64,000 nt of DNA from Cerina litoralis (GCA_022008415.1 JAIRBC010000001.1:248001-312000), one strand, 5' to 3'. Positions 35,289 to 45,733 are shown, counted from the stretch's first letter. Notes: generated by a model from the sequence alone, not told the origin. Program-made: numbers and translations.

Positions 35289-35948
35289 ATGAAAACAGCA
35301 ATAATTTTAGGTGCAACAGGATTGACCGGAGGGTGTTTACTTCGGCATCTTCTGGATGACGACCGATATGAAAAGATAAAACTATTTTCAAGAAGTGAGG
35401 TGGGATTTACGCATCCTAAAATGGAGGAATATCTCGTGGATTTTTTGGCATTACAGTCGGATAAACTCGATTTTACCGGAGATGAGGTTTATTGTTGTAT
35501 TGGAACGACCAAGGCAAAGACCAAAAACAAGGGTCTGTACCGTAAAATTGATTTAGGGATACCGGTATCCGCCGCCAAGCTGGCCCGTGAAAATGACATA
35601 AAGGTTTTTATGGTAATTTCCGCTTTGGGAGCCAACCCGCAAAGCAATATATTTTATAACCGCATCAAAGGGGAAATGGAAGAGGAGGTCCTACAGGTCG
35701 GTATCCCTAGGACCTATATTTTGAGACCTTCCCTCATTGCAGGTAAAAGGGAAGAGGCGCGGATTGGAGAATGGATATTTAAACAATTGATGAGGGTAGC
35801 CAACTATATTATGATTGGGCCTTTGGATAAATATAAATCCATCCATCCGGAGAAAATCGCCAAATGTATGGTCTGGTTGTCCAATCATGAATATGCAAGG
35901 AAGGTTATAGAATCGGACGAGATAAAAAAAATTGCGCTGCAACATTAG
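35289..35948 (+). CDS. NAD(P)-binding Rossmann-fold protein (atypical SDR, HTATIP2-like)
   Basis: 219 residues from the ATG at 35289. Upstream in-frame codons overlap the 5' end of dinB and lack homologous character, so the shorter form is chosen. The N-terminus is a dinucleotide-binding loop, ILGATGLTGGCLLRHLL. Later segments (VYCCIGTTKAKT, VFMVISALGANPQS, YILRPSLIAGKREE) fit the HTATIP2/NmrA-like atypical SDR group. No classical YxxxK is evident. Substrate unknown. It is followed 15 bases later by the CYTH gene. Confidence 0.8.
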   Translation: MKTAIILGATGLTGGCLLRHLLDDDRYEKIKLFSRSEVGFTHPKMEEYLVDFLALQSDKLDFTGDEVYCCIGTTKAKTKNKGLYRKIDLGIPVSAAKLARENDIKVFMVISALGANPQSNIFYNRIKGEMEEEVLQVGIPRTYILRPSLIAGKREEARIGEWIFKQLMRVANYIMIGPLDKYKSIHPEKIAKCMVWLSNHEYARKVIESDEIKKIALQH

Positions 35949-35963
35949 AAATCTAAGATTGTC

Positions 35964-36455
35964 ATGATCGAAATAGAACGTAAATTCTTGGTAACATCCT
36001 CGGAATACCGAAATAGTGCCATTTCCAAAGAGCGTATCGTACAAGGGTTTCTGAATACTGATCCAGAACGTACCGTTAGGGTACGGATCAAAGAACGTTC
36101 AGGTTTTTTGACCGTCAAAGGAAAATCCAATGCCACGGGAACGACCCGATTTGAGTGGGAGAAGGAGATTCTGGTCGCGGAGGCCGAGCAATTGATCTCC
36201 TTGTGCAAACCGGTTATTTTGAAAAAAACCAGATACAATGTTCCTTATGCCGGACACCTTTTTGAGGTGGACGAGTTTCACGGAGCCAACGAAGGACTGG
36301 TGATTGCCGAGGTTGAATTGAAATCGGAGACCGAAATTTTTGAAAAACCGTCTTGGTTGGGTATTGAGATTACCGGTGACATCCGATATTACAATTCCCA
36401 ACTGAGTAAAAATCCTTGGTCAGAATATGGTTTTAATGTGGGCAATAAACCCTGA
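35964..36455 (+). CDS. CYTH-domain protein (inorganic triphosphatase / TTM family)
   Basis: 163 residues forming one CYTH domain. The signature EIERKFLV is at residues 3-10, followed by RVRIKERSGFLTVKGKS and a late FEVDEFHG strand, which supply the alternating charged residues of the tunnel active site. Bacterial stand-alone members usually hydrolyse tripolyphosphate or thiamine triphosphate; adenylate cyclase activity is rarer. It shares a probable transcript with the Rossmann-fold gene 15 bases upstream. Confidence 0.85.
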   Translation: MIEIERKFLVTSSEYRNSAISKERIVQGFLNTDPERTVRVRIKERSGFLTVKGKSNATGTTRFEWEKEILVAEAEQLISLCKPVILKKTRYNVPYAGHLFEVDEFHGANEGLVIAEVELKSETEIFEKPSWLGIEITGDIRYYNSQLSKNPWSEYGFNVGNKP

Positions 36456-36874
36456 GCCTTAAAATTCTAAGAAATTTTTAATACCCGAAAATCACGTATA
36501 TTTCAGAATAATCATTATTTTGGTCGTAACCAAGACCATTAATGTCCCGTCCAATTGTAAATTTGGAGGGATATGACCCATCTCCGGATACTATTTTTTA
36601 CACAGAAGATGGTATCGTGCACGAAAGGGGGATTTTTTTGGATTGCCAAAACACTTACCGGCAACCTTCCTAAAAATCAAACCATCCACACATAAGATAT
36701 TGATAATTATAGCGTTAAATGATTAGTGTCCGTCTGTAAAGGTCGATGACCGCGTAACGCTCCATTTGAAAACAGTCATTTACATCGGTAAACTTCTTAA
36801 TTTTCAAAAATGGGCAAGCCTTGTTCGCGAACTATCCGGTGCAGACACGTAACGGTATCGACAAGAACTAATTT
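36456..36874. other. 419-base intergenic region
   Basis: No recognised gene. A 43-codon frame from an ATG at 36542 to a stop at 36671-36673 is open, but it has no family resemblance or clear initiation signal and is not called. The promoter of the metalloprotease gene should lie in the right half; no convincing TAnnTTTG was seen. Confidence 0.4.
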
Positions 36875-39457
36875 ATGAGATTATTTTTCGGACTGGTTTT
36901 TATAATAGGGTTTGCAAGTTCATGCTCGGTTCTGGACTCCGTTGGAAAATCGAACGGAAAGATGGCCGATGGAACTTCTTTATCGACAAGGGCTGAACCC
37001 TATGACAAGATTATTACCAAGGAAGCCGTTACCAAAAAGGGACTTTTTACGGTACACAAGGTTGGCGATAAATATTTTTTTGAGGTCGCCGATAGTATTT
37101 TGGATCGGGAAATCCTTGTGGTGAGCAGATTTATTAAAACCCCATCAGGAGCTGGTAATTATGGCGGTGAGGAAATCGGGGAAAAGACGATTACCTTAGA
37201 AAAGGCCCCGACCAATAAAATATTTCTCCGGGTGTCCACGCTTGTTAGCGAAGCGAATGAAAGCGATGCGATCTCCCGGTCGGTCAACAATTCCAATATC
37301 ACTCCAATTTTGGAAGCCTTCGATATTAAGGCCAGAAATGAGAAGCACCACACTTCGATCATTGAGGTGACCGGTTTTATAAATAGCGAAAATCCTTTGT
37401 TGGCCTTAAGTGATGCCCAAAAAAGCTCCTATAGGCTTTCGGGCCTGGAGAAGGACAAATCTTATATTGAGCAAATCAATTCCTTTCCCATCAACACGGA
37501 AATTAGAACGGTAAAGACCTACAGGGCAAAATCCACTTCGGGCAAAGGCTCCAATGACCTTCCAGCGGCGGTTTTGTCGGGAATGGTGACCTTGGAAATC
37601 AACAACTCATTTATATTGCTACCCAAAACACCCATGGAAAAGCGATATTTTGACCCAAGGGTAGGCTATTTTGCAAGCTCCTTCTTGGAATATGGCGATG
37701 ATCAGCAAAGTGTATACCGCAATGCATTTATACATCGGTGGAAATTGGAACCCAAGCCCGAAGACTTGGAAAAATGGAAAAGGGGCGAACTAGTTGCACC
37801 CAGAAAACCCATCGTATTCTATATAGGGCCGGCCACCCCTAAAAAATGGAGGCCCTACTTGATCCAAGGGATAAACGATTGGCAAGAAGCCTTTGAGCAA
37901 GCGGGGTTCAAAAATGCAATTATCGGGAAAGAATGGCCCGAAAACGACGACACAATGAGCTTGGAAGATGCCAGGTTCTCGGTCTTGAGATATTTTGCCT
38001 CCCCTGCCAAAAATGCCTACGGCCCCAACATTATCGATCCCAGGAGTGGAGAAATTTTGGAAAGCCATATTGGATGGTACCACAATTTGATGAACCTGCT
38101 CCACAATTGGTATATGATACAAGCCGGAGCGGTAGACCCACGGGCCAGGAATGTGGAATTTGACACCGATCTTATGGGTGAACTTATTCGTTATGTCTGT
38201 GCCCATGAGGTGGGACATTCCTTGGGGCTTCGACATAACATGGGAGCCAGCTATTCTACTCCTGTTGAAAAGCTAAGGGATAAGTCCTGGCTAGATACCT
38301 ATGGAATCTCAAGTTCCATTATGGACTATTCGCGGTTTAATTATGTAGCACAACCGGAGGATAGCATCCCTCCTGTTGATTTACGGCCCCGGATAGGGGA
38401 CTATGACAAATGGGCCATTCAATGGGGATATTCCAAGTTGCCGGGAGAGATGAACAAAGATGCCGAGAAAGAAGTGCTCAGTAAGTGGATAGTAGATAGC
38501 GTTGCTGCCAATCCGCGGTTGTGGTTTGGTGGGGAAGGTCGGGATTTTGACCCTAGAACCCAGTCCGAAGATTTGGGTGACAATGCCATGAAGGCAGGTA
38601 CTTACGGTATAATAAATCTACAGCGGATCGTACCGCACCTCATTGATTGGACCAAGGAAAAGGAGAGCGATGACTATTCCAATTTAGACCAAGTATACAA
38701 AGATTTGGTAAAGCAATACGATAATTACCTTTTTCATGTGGCCCAAAATATTGGAGGTATTTATGTAACGCCAAAGACTATGGGGGAAAATGGAGACATC
38801 TATCGGCCCGTACCAAAGGCTACCCAAAAGGCGGCGTTGGCATTTTTAGATAACTATATTTTCCATGAACCCGATTGGTTACTGACAAACCGTATTTTAA
38901 ACGCCATACAATCCCCAAGGTCCAAGGAATCGGTAACACGAACCATGGAGAATGTAATGATGAACCTATTGGGCGGGAGCCGAATGAGCAGGATGACCTT
39001 TATTGCCGAGAGATATACGGATGTGGATACCTACACCCCCGAGGAGTATTTTGAAGATCTCAACCATTTGATTTGGGGGAATCTCAACGTGTTTTATAAA
39101 GCCGATGCCTATAAGAGAAAACTGCAAAAGGCCTATGTGGCAAATGTGATTGCCCTCTATAAGCCCAACGAGGCCCAAGGGACCGTTGGGGGAATATTGG
39201 CAAAGCTATCCGAGGATTATACTTCCAATACCGATGTTCGTTCCCTGGCCCTGAACGAATTGATTACGTTACAAACGAAAATAGCACAAACCATACCCGT
39301 TGTTACCGACCGGTTGACCAAAGCCCATCTGCAATACCTTACCCGGGAGATCGAGGAGGTCGTCGGAGAGCCCAAGGCCATGGATTCCCCATTTAGGCCT
39401 TTTAACCCAGACCTGTCCATAAAGTCGGGACCCAATGCCCCATCCAGCTCCCCCTAA
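36875..39457 (+). CDS. Large zinc-dependent metalloprotease (DUF5117/DUF4953-type), lipoprotein
   Basis: 860 residues. The leader GLVFIIGFASSC ends in a lipobox, giving lipidated Cys17. The N-terminal half matches the DUF5118/DUF5117 beta-rich region of this Bacteroidota family. The catalytic zinc site is H444-E-x-x-H448-x5-H454 (HEVGHSLGLRHN), the elongated metzincin-type form, with a downstream SSIMDYSRFNYV segment that supplies a met-turn (Met in IMDY). It is probably anchored in the outer membrane or periplasm and degrades protein or peptide. It is monocistronic and convergent with the efflux operon. Confidence 0.88.
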   Translation: MRLFFGLVFIIGFASSCSVLDSVGKSNGKMADGTSLSTRAEPYDKIITKEAVTKKGLFTVHKVGDKYFFEVADSILDREILVVSRFIKTPSGAGNYGGEEIGEKTITLEKAPTNKIFLRVSTLVSEANESDAISRSVNNSNITPILEAFDIKARNEKHHTSIIEVTGFINSENPLLALSDAQKSSYRLSGLEKDKSYIEQINSFPINTEIRTVKTYRAKSTSGKGSNDLPAAVLSGMVTLEINNSFILLPKTPMEKRYFDPRVGYFASSFLEYGDDQQSVYRNAFIHRWKLEPKPEDLEKWKRGELVAPRKPIVFYIGPATPKKWRPYLIQGINDWQEAFEQAGFKNAIIGKEWPENDDTMSLEDARFSVLRYFASPAKNAYGPNIIDPRSGEILESHIGWYHNLMNLLHNWYMIQAGAVDPRARNVEFDTDLMGELIRYVCAHEVGHSLGLRHNMGASYSTPVEKLRDKSWLDTYGISSSIMDYSRFNYVAQPEDSIPPVDLRPRIGDYDKWAIQWGYSKLPGEMNKDAEKEVLSKWIVDSVAANPRLWFGGEGRDFDPRTQSEDLGDNAMKAGTYGIINLQRIVPHLIDWTKEKESDDYSNLDQVYKDLVKQYDNYLFHVAQNIGGIYVTPKTMGENGDIYRPVPKATQKAALAFLDNYIFHEPDWLLTNRILNAIQSPRSKESVTRTMENVMMNLLGGSRMSRMTFIAERYTDVDTYTPEEYFEDLNHLIWGNLNVFYKADAYKRKLQKAYVANVIALYKPNEAQGTVGGILAKLSEDYTSNTDVRSLALNELITLQTKIAQTIPVVTDRLTKAHLQYLTREIEEVVGEPKAMDSPFRPFNPDLSIKSGPNAPSSSP

Positions 39458-39495
39458 CGGGTCGAATTGGACTCCATCCTTTAAGGAGAGGGGTT

Positions 39496-40905
39496 CTAAG
39501 GGGTCGTCCATCCACCCCCCAGGGCCCTGTACAGATCCACTACGGTCTGGAGTTGTTGTAGCTTGTTGTCAATGACATTAAGTTCTGCGTTCAGCGCATT
39601 TTGTCTGGCCGCCAAAAGATCGAGATAGGTGCCGAAACCATTGTTCAATAGCTCTTCGGAGTTTGCCTCTGCTTTGCGCAACGCTTCCACTTCCCTTATC
39701 CGATATTCATATTTAACCAATTCCGCTTTGTGCTCGTACAGGGCATTGGAAACTTCCTGCCCTGCCCGGAGCAAGGTCTTCTCAAAATTCAACAAGGCCT
39801 GTTCCTTTTGCGCTTGTGCAACTTCATATTTCGTCCTTATTTGTCTTTTGTTAAAGATGGGTTGGGCCACCCCCCCTATCAAGGTTGCAAACAGGGATCC
39901 GGGATCGAATAATTCACCGATATCCAAGCTTTGGTACCCCCCGGTCGCGGAAAGGGTCAAGGAAGGATAAAATTCGGTCTTGGCTACATTAGTAAGTTCA
40001 AAAGCGTTGACCAAATTGTATTCTGCCGCCATCACGTCTGGTCTGTTGCGCAACAATTGGGAAGGTAGTCCTGTGGCGAGATCGGTATGGAGCGACTGTT
40101 GATCCAGTTCTCCGCGTTCTAGACGCTGGGCAGGCCGTCCGAGCAATATGGACAAGGCATTTTCGGTTCTAAAAGTATTTTTTTCAACATCGATAAGGAA
40201 GGCTTGTGCGTTGTAAAGCTGTGCAGCGGCACCGTCAACCGCGACTTGGTTTACGTTGCCGGCATCTTTAAGGACCTTCATTGTTTCTAAGGTCGTCCTT
40301 CGGTTTTCTATAGTCTCTTCGGTAATTTTTCGTTGCTCGTCCAGGGCCAATAATTGGTAATAGCTACCTGCAATCTGGGATATTAATTGGGTTTTTACCG
40401 CTTGTTGGGCCGCCCTACTTTGCAAATATGAGGCGTTGGAGGCTCGTTTGTTACTACGTATCTTCCCCCAAATATCGGCCTCCCAGGAAAGACCTCCCGA
40501 AAACTCAAACTGTTCGACAGAACCATTGAAGACCTGACCAAATTGACTGTTTTTAGCCAATTCCTGGTGGGTTGCGGTGGCTTTTGCGTTTAGGGAGGGC
40601 CAATAGCCGGCCTTGCCTTGTTTCATATAAGCTTCTGCGGCAAGGACTTGTTGTATGGCGATTCTTATATCTAAATTATTTTGAAGTCCTTCCGCGATAT
40701 ATTCCGATAAATGGGAATCGGTAAATAATTGGGTCCAAGGCATGTCTGCCATGGTAACCGTATCCGTGGGCATCTTGTCCATCCGATAAAGGTTATCGGT
40801 CTCTTGAAATTCGGGTCGCTCGTAGTCCTTAGCCACAAAACACGATTGTAACAAAAGGACGGCCAGTGCCAAAACCAGGAATTTAAAGGTAGATTTATTC
40901 TTCAT
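39496..40905 (-). CDS. Outer-membrane efflux channel lipoprotein (NodT/OprM family)
   Basis: 469 residues. Signal and lipobox end at LLQSC (Cys22). Two repeated OEP domains of long helices follow (about 60-260 and 270-465), with LLRNRPDVMAAEYNLV and a C-terminal LLAARQNALNAELNVIDNKLQQLQ helix. It is the TolC-like exit duct of the tripartite pump encoded upstream. The start overlaps the permease stop by 4 bases (ATGA), indicating coupled translation. Confidence 0.93.
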   Translation of the reverse strand: MKNKSTFKFLVLALAVLLLQSCFVAKDYERPEFQETDNLYRMDKMPTDTVTMADMPWTQLFTDSHLSEYIAEGLQNNLDIRIAIQQVLAAEAYMKQGKAGYWPSLNAKATATHQELAKNSQFGQVFNGSVEQFEFSGGLSWEADIWGKIRSNKRASNASYLQSRAAQQAVKTQLISQIAGSYYQLLALDEQRKITEETIENRRTTLETMKVLKDAGNVNQVAVDGAAAQLYNAQAFLIDVEKNTFRTENALSILLGRPAQRLERGELDQQSLHTDLATGLPSQLLRNRPDVMAAEYNLVNAFELTNVAKTEFYPSLTLSATGGYQSLDIGELFDPGSLFATLIGGVAQPIFNKRQIRTKYEVAQAQKEQALLNFEKTLLRAGQEVSNALYEHKAELVKYEYRIREVEALRKAEANSEELLNNGFGTYLDLLAARQNALNAELNVIDNKLQQLQTVVDLYRALGGGWTTP

Positions 40906-43900
40906 TTGGGTTCTTGGTTAAGAGGTTCTTTCATTGGCTTAATGCTTTTGACGGTTTCTGGGACGCCTGTAACCTTTTCCTGTAGCCATTGAAATAGAAT
41001 GAACAACACGGGGATTATAAAAACTCCCACAACGGTTCCTATGAGCATGCCACCTACCGCTCCGGTGCCTATAGCCTTATTCCCCGCTGCCCCAACGCCT
41101 TTGGCAAGTACAAGGGGCATCAAGCCAAAAATAAAGGCAAAGGAGGTCATCAAGATGGGTCTCAAACGCACCCTGGCACCCTGTATTGCAGCTTTGGACA
41201 ACGGAAGGCCATGTTGCCGCCTTTGTATGGCAAATTCCACAATAAGAATCGCATTTTTTGCCAATAGGCCTATAAGCATGATCAGGGCTATTTGAAAATA
41301 AATATTGTTTTCCAGTCCGGTGAACTTGGAGAAAAGATAGGCTCCCGATACTCCGATAGGCAGGGACAGCAGTACCGAAAAGGGCAGTAGGTAGCTCTCG
41401 TACTGGGCCGCCAAAAAGAAATAAACAAAGAGAATACTCAACATAAAAATAATACCAGCCTGTCCGGAAGAGGCTATCTCCTCTCTTGTGATCCCAGAGA
41501 ACGCCACCTCGTAATTATTGGGCAAGTCGGTCTTGGCCACTTCCTGTACCGCCTTTATGGCGTCCCCAGAACTAAATCCTGGAGCAGCCGTTCCATTGAC
41601 CGTAACCGAATTAAAAAGATTAAAACGGTTGATCGTCTGTGGACCATAAACACGTTTTAGGGTAACAAAGGAAGATACCGGTGCCATTTCGCCCTTGTTA
41701 TTCTTGACGAACATACTGTTTAGGCTGCCAATATCCTTTCTATCATCTGGTTGCGCTTGTACAAACACCCTGAATTGTTTACCGAACCGGCTGAAATCCG
41801 CTGCATAAAATCCACCTATATATCCCTGAAGGGTAGAGAGGATATTACGGACGCTCACTCCCGCCTCCATGGCCTTTGGGATGTCGATATCCATTTGCAA
41901 TTGGGGAAAATTGGTACTAAAGGAGTTGGAGGCAAAGGATATTTCGGGGCGTTCGGACAGAGAGCCCACGAACTCGTTGGTCACGTTGTCCAAATTCTTC
42001 AGACTGCCCGAGGCACGGTCTAACAAGTTCATCTCAAAACCTTCGACAGCTCCAAATCCCGGAATACTTGGGGGGGTGAAAAAGACGATTTTTGCATCCG
42101 GAATGGCGGTCGCTTTTGCGAACAATTGTCCCACAATGGCGTCTACCGTGGTATCATCTGTCTTTCTCTTGTCCCAATCATCTAAAATAATAAAGCCCAT
42201 GCCATAAGAGCTCCCAGCCCCGGAAAAGAAGTTCCTTCCACTGATAATGGAGGCCGTACGGATCCCTTTAATGCTGCCAATTTCTTCGTATAATTTTTGG
42301 GTTAACGCATAGGTCCTGTCCAAGGATGCTCCCCGAGGTAGTTCCATGTTCATAAAGACGATCGCACGGTCTTCGGTAGGTACAAATCCACTTGGCATTG
42401 TTTTGTTGGCCCATAGAATTCCCAAAACCGCTAATGCGATAATGATGAAAGTAACCCATTTGTGCTTTATCAGAAAGCCCAAGGATTTGACGTATTTGTG
42501 CGTAGTAGCTTCGAACGCTGCGTTAAAAGCAATAAAAAATCGGGACATCAATCCCTTTTTTTCATTTTTACCGCCCTTATGGGGTTTTAAAAATACGGCA
42601 CATAGAGCGGGACTCAATGTTAACGCATTCACCGCCGAGATTAGAATGGCAATGATGAGGGTTATCCCGAATTGCTTGTAAAATACCCCAGAGGGTCCCT
42701 GAATAAAGGTGATAGGGATAAATACCGCTGCCATGACCAAAGTTATGGAAACGATAGCTCCGCTAATCTCGCTCATGGCCGAGATACTTGCTTTTTTGGC
42801 AGAGTCATAGCCTTCCTCCAATTTGGCGTGTACGGCCTCGACCACCACAATGGCATCGTCTACAACAATACCAATGGCAAGGATAAGTGCAAAAAGTGTC
42901 AACAAGTTGATGGAGTACCCAAAGAGTCCCAAAAAGAAAAAAGTACCGATAATGGCCACTGGAACGGCAATGGCCGGAATAAGGGTAGATTTAAAATCCT
43001 GAAGGAATATAAAGACGACCAAAAATACCAATAGGAACGCCTCGATCAAGGTGCGTTGAACCTTTTCCATAGAGGCGGTCAGGAACTTATTGGTGTCGTA
43101 GTTGATCAGGTAATGGACCCCCTCAGGAAAGTTTTCCTCGAGGGTGTCAAATTCCTTGTACAGTTTTTCGATGATTTCCTGGGCATTGGAGCCCGGGGTC
43201 TGGAATACCCCGAAATTAATACTGGGATATCCCCTAGACCTGGAAATGGAACTGTAGGAAAACGCATCTAACTCTACCTTGGCCACATCCTTTAACCTTA
43301 AGAATTGTCCCTCGCCCAAAGCTTTAATTATAATGTTCTGGTATTCCTCAGCGGTTTTATAACGCCCCTTGTACTTAATTACATATTCAAAGGATTCCCC
43401 CGAATTTTGTCCCAGTGATCCAGCTGCGGCTTCCAAGCTCTGTTCCCCTATGGCGGCGATAACCTCGTTGGTGGTGATACCGTAAGCGGCTAATTTTTGT
43501 GGGTCGATCCATACCCGCATGGCATAGTCCTTGCCCCCAAATGCACTAACATCGCCAACACCATTGATACGTTGTAGCTCCGGTCTGACATTGATATTAA
43601 AATAGTTCTGGATAAAGGTGTCGTCGTAATCGGGGTTTTCGGAATAAAGGGCCGCATACATCAACGCGGAATTGTTCCTCTTTTGGGTGATGACCCCTGA
43701 TCTGATGACTTCCGAAGGCAGGAGGGCGTTGGCTCTGGACACCCTGTTTTGCACGTTAACGGCGGCAATGTCGGGATCTACCCCCTGTTCAAAATAGACG
43801 GTAATATTGGCACTACCGCTGTTGCTGGCGGTAGAGGTGATATAGGTCATCCCCTCCACCCCGTTGATCTGCTCCTCTATAGGGACGATCACGCTTTCCA

Positions 43901-44072
43901 AAATGGTTTCGGCATTGGCCCCAGGGTAGCTGGCCGATACTTGAACGGTTGGTGGTGCAATGTCCGGATATTGGGTTACGGGTAGCGTGGTATATCCCAA
44001 TATTCCCAACAAGGTGATTATTATGGAGACTACGGTGGATAAGACCGGCCTTTCAATGAATACTTTGAGCAT
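40902..44072 (-). CDS. RND multidrug efflux permease (AcrB/HAE1 family)
   Basis: 1056 residues with 12 membrane segments and two large periplasmic loops. It starts MLKVFIERPVLSTVVSI. TM4 holds the proton-relay pair in GIVVDDAIVVVE; QIALIMLIGLLAKNAILIVEFA is the matching TM10 region. It exports drugs or other hydrophobic compounds using the proton gradient. It forms an operon with the adaptor (6-base gap) and outer-membrane channel (4-base overlap) behind a GbsR/MarR-type gene. Confidence 0.95.
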   Translation of the reverse strand: MLKVFIERPVLSTVVSIIITLLGILGYTTLPVTQYPDIAPPTVQVSASYPGANAETILESVIVPIEEQINGVEGMTYITSTASNSGSANITVYFEQGVDPDIAAVNVQNRVSRANALLPSEVIRSGVITQKRNNSALMYAALYSENPDYDDTFIQNYFNINVRPELQRINGVGDVSAFGGKDYAMRVWIDPQKLAAYGITTNEVIAAIGEQSLEAAAGSLGQNSGESFEYVIKYKGRYKTAEEYQNIIIKALGEGQFLRLKDVAKVELDAFSYSSISRSRGYPSINFGVFQTPGSNAQEIIEKLYKEFDTLEENFPEGVHYLINYDTNKFLTASMEKVQRTLIEAFLLVFLVVFIFLQDFKSTLIPAIAVPVAIIGTFFFLGLFGYSINLLTLFALILAIGIVVDDAIVVVEAVHAKLEEGYDSAKKASISAMSEISGAIVSITLVMAAVFIPITFIQGPSGVFYKQFGITLIIAILISAVNALTLSPALCAVFLKPHKGGKNEKKGLMSRFFIAFNAAFEATTHKYVKSLGFLIKHKWVTFIIIALAVLGILWANKTMPSGFVPTEDRAIVFMNMELPRGASLDRTYALTQKLYEEIGSIKGIRTASIISGRNFFSGAGSSYGMGFIILDDWDKRKTDDTTVDAIVGQLFAKATAIPDAKIVFFTPPSIPGFGAVEGFEMNLLDRASGSLKNLDNVTNEFVGSLSERPEISFASNSFSTNFPQLQMDIDIPKAMEAGVSVRNILSTLQGYIGGFYAADFSRFGKQFRVFVQAQPDDRKDIGSLNSMFVKNNKGEMAPVSSFVTLKRVYGPQTINRFNLFNSVTVNGTAAPGFSSGDAIKAVQEVAKTDLPNNYEVAFSGITREEIASSGQAGIIFMLSILFVYFFLAAQYESYLLPFSVLLSLPIGVSGAYLFSKFTGLENNIYFQIALIMLIGLLAKNAILIVEFAIQRRQHGLPLSKAAIQGARVRLRPILMTSFAFIFGLMPLVLAKGVGAAGNKAIGTGAVGGMLIGTVVGVFIIPVLFILFQWLQEKVTGVPETVKSIKPMKEPLNQEPK

Positions 44073-44078
44073 GGTCTT

Positions 44079-45200
44079 TTATTTAAAAGCGGTGGAAAAT
44101 GAATTCAATATACTGTCCAATGATTTGGGCTGCGGTATGATCTTGGTGCCAGGTCGCACCTTGTCCACTCCTTCGGCCAAGATTTGATCCCCTTCCTTTA
44201 ATCCTTGTACTACACTGATACCATTGACCTCAGTGGTCACGGTAACCGCCTTGGGCACAAGGGTGTCACCTTGGATCAAATAAACCATTTTCTTGTTCTG
44301 CTGCTCAAACGTCGATAGTGACGGGACCACCAAAACGTCGTCCATTTTTTTGGGTAGCAGGATGGTGGCACTGCTCCCATTTCTCAAGAGACCAAGTGGG
44401 TTTGGAAATGTGGCCCTAAATTGTACCGATCCGGTACTTGGGTCCAAGGCTCCCGAAATTGTCTCTATTTTTCCGGTCTGTTCATAGGGGGAGCTATCTG
44501 CCAACAGCAGATGTACCTCGGGCAGGTTCTTGACCTTTTCGTCCAAGGTATTTCCTTTGGTTTCTTTTATAAATCCAATCAGGTCCTTTTCGTTTAGGGA
44601 AAAGAAGGCGTATACATTTTCTATACTGGAGATGGTGGTCAAGGGCGTTGCGTCCTGCGCACTTACCAGGTTTCCCCTGCGAAAGTTAATAGATCCCACC
44701 ACACCGTTCACGGGACTTTTTATGTTGGCGTAATCTATGTTGGCCACGATACTTTGGTAGTTACTTTTAGCCTGCTGTAGATTAGCCTTGGCGGTTTCTA
44801 ACTGTACGTTGCTTATGATTTCCTTATCTACCAAAGGTTTTAATTTATCTACTTCTACTTGTGCCACGTTGACGCGTGCCTTGGCGGCATCCGCATCTTG
44901 GGAAAGGCTTGTGGTCTCCAGTTTGAACATCAGCTGCCCTTTGCGGACCTCCTGCCCTTCGTCTACATATACTTCCTGAATGTAGCCCGGAACTTTGGCA
45001 CGGAGCTGGATGTTTATTACCCCCTCGATGCTGGCGGGGTAACTTGAAAGGTCTGTAACACTTTTTTTAGTGACTTCTACCGTGGGGTAGGGCATGGCCG
45101 TATGCGGCTGCTGCGCAGCTTTAGGATTTCCGCAGCTTAGCAATATGGAAACCAATAGTCCGCTAAAAATAAGGGCTGTGGGAAATGGGTTTTTTGTCAT
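44079..45200 (-). CDS. RND efflux periplasmic adaptor (membrane-fusion lipoprotein)
   Basis: 373 residues. The lipobox LLSC gives lipidated Cys23. Lipoyl/barrel-sandwich halves (IQLRAKVPGYIQEVYVDEGQEV and ANIKSPVNGVVGSINFRRG) flank an alpha-hairpin at about 100-160, followed by beta-barrel and membrane-proximal domains. It links the permease and outer-membrane channel. It starts 5 bases after the regulator stop, so all four genes are one transcript. Confidence 0.93.
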   Translation of the reverse strand: MTKNPFPTALIFSGLLVSILLSCGNPKAAQQPHTAMPYPTVEVTKKSVTDLSSYPASIEGVINIQLRAKVPGYIQEVYVDEGQEVRKGQLMFKLETTSLSQDADAAKARVNVAQVEVDKLKPLVDKEIISNVQLETAKANLQQAKSNYQSIVANIDYANIKSPVNGVVGSINFRRGNLVSAQDATPLTTISSIENVYAFFSLNEKDLIGFIKETKGNTLDEKVKNLPEVHLLLADSSPYEQTGKIETISGALDPSTGSVQFRATFPNPLGLLRNGSSATILLPKKMDDVLVVPSLSTFEQQNKKMVYLIQGDTLVPKAVTVTTEVNGISVVQGLKEGDQILAEGVDKVRPGTKIIPQPKSLDSILNSFSTAFK

Positions 45201-45205
45201 GGTGT

Positions 45206-45703
45206 TTAGTTGTTTATGGTTTTTTCCAATGCAATTTTCAGATGGGTCAGGTTTTTGATCATATCATCGATAAGCGAGACATAATTTTTGGAATATTGTA
45301 GCCCGGACGAATCTTCTTGCAATAGACCTTTCTTTCGAATATATTTTTTTTTGAACGCGTATATCTTAACATGTAGGTCTTTCTCTTTTTCCCACATCTC
45401 AATTTTTTTGTCCAAACGCAATAACAAATGATCGGGCACTATTTTAAAGTACCGTTTTCGATCACCAGGCTTGGTGCCATACGCAATTCTTCCAGAGGAC
45501 TGCAAAAGCTGTAAATTGGTAGAGATCGAACTTTTACTAGCCTCTAGCTGCTCCACGAATTCATCAAAGGTGACCCCCTCGCCGTCGGACAAAACAAGTA
45601 GGGAAAATATGCGGGCAGACAAGGGCGACAGTGCATCGTGGGTTTCAAAATACACCCCTAGTTCCTCCGTAAGCAATTTTCGTTCGATTTCTATGTTAAC
45701 CAA
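45206..45703 (-). CDS. GbsR/MarR-family transcriptional regulator of the efflux operon
   Basis: 165 residues starting at TTG (45703). An in-frame TAG lies at 45724-45722 and the next Met is near residue 103, so a non-ATG start is unavoidable. The winged helix-turn-helix occupies about 28-90 (SARIFSLLVLSDGEGVTFDEF, SKSSISTNLQLLQSSGRI, GTKPGDRKRYF) and a C-terminal dimerising coiled region follows. It is first in the operon and its promoter contains an 11-bp palindrome, consistent with autorepression and pump repression relieved by a ligand. Confidence 0.87.
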   Translation of the reverse strand: MVNIEIERKLLTEELGVYFETHDALSPLSARIFSLLVLSDGEGVTFDEFVEQLEASKSSISTNLQLLQSSGRIAYGTKPGDRKRYFKIVPDHLLLRLDKKIEMWEKEKDLHVKIYAFKKKYIRKKGLLQEDSSGLQYSKNYVSLIDDMIKNLTHLKIALEKTINN

Positions 45704-45733
45704 AATCTTCTGTCTAAGAAACTAATCGGGGGC

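Noticed and set aside
36542-36673. 43-codon open frame in the gap before the metalloprotease
   Set aside because: No family resemblance, no promoter or initiation signal, and length expected by chance.
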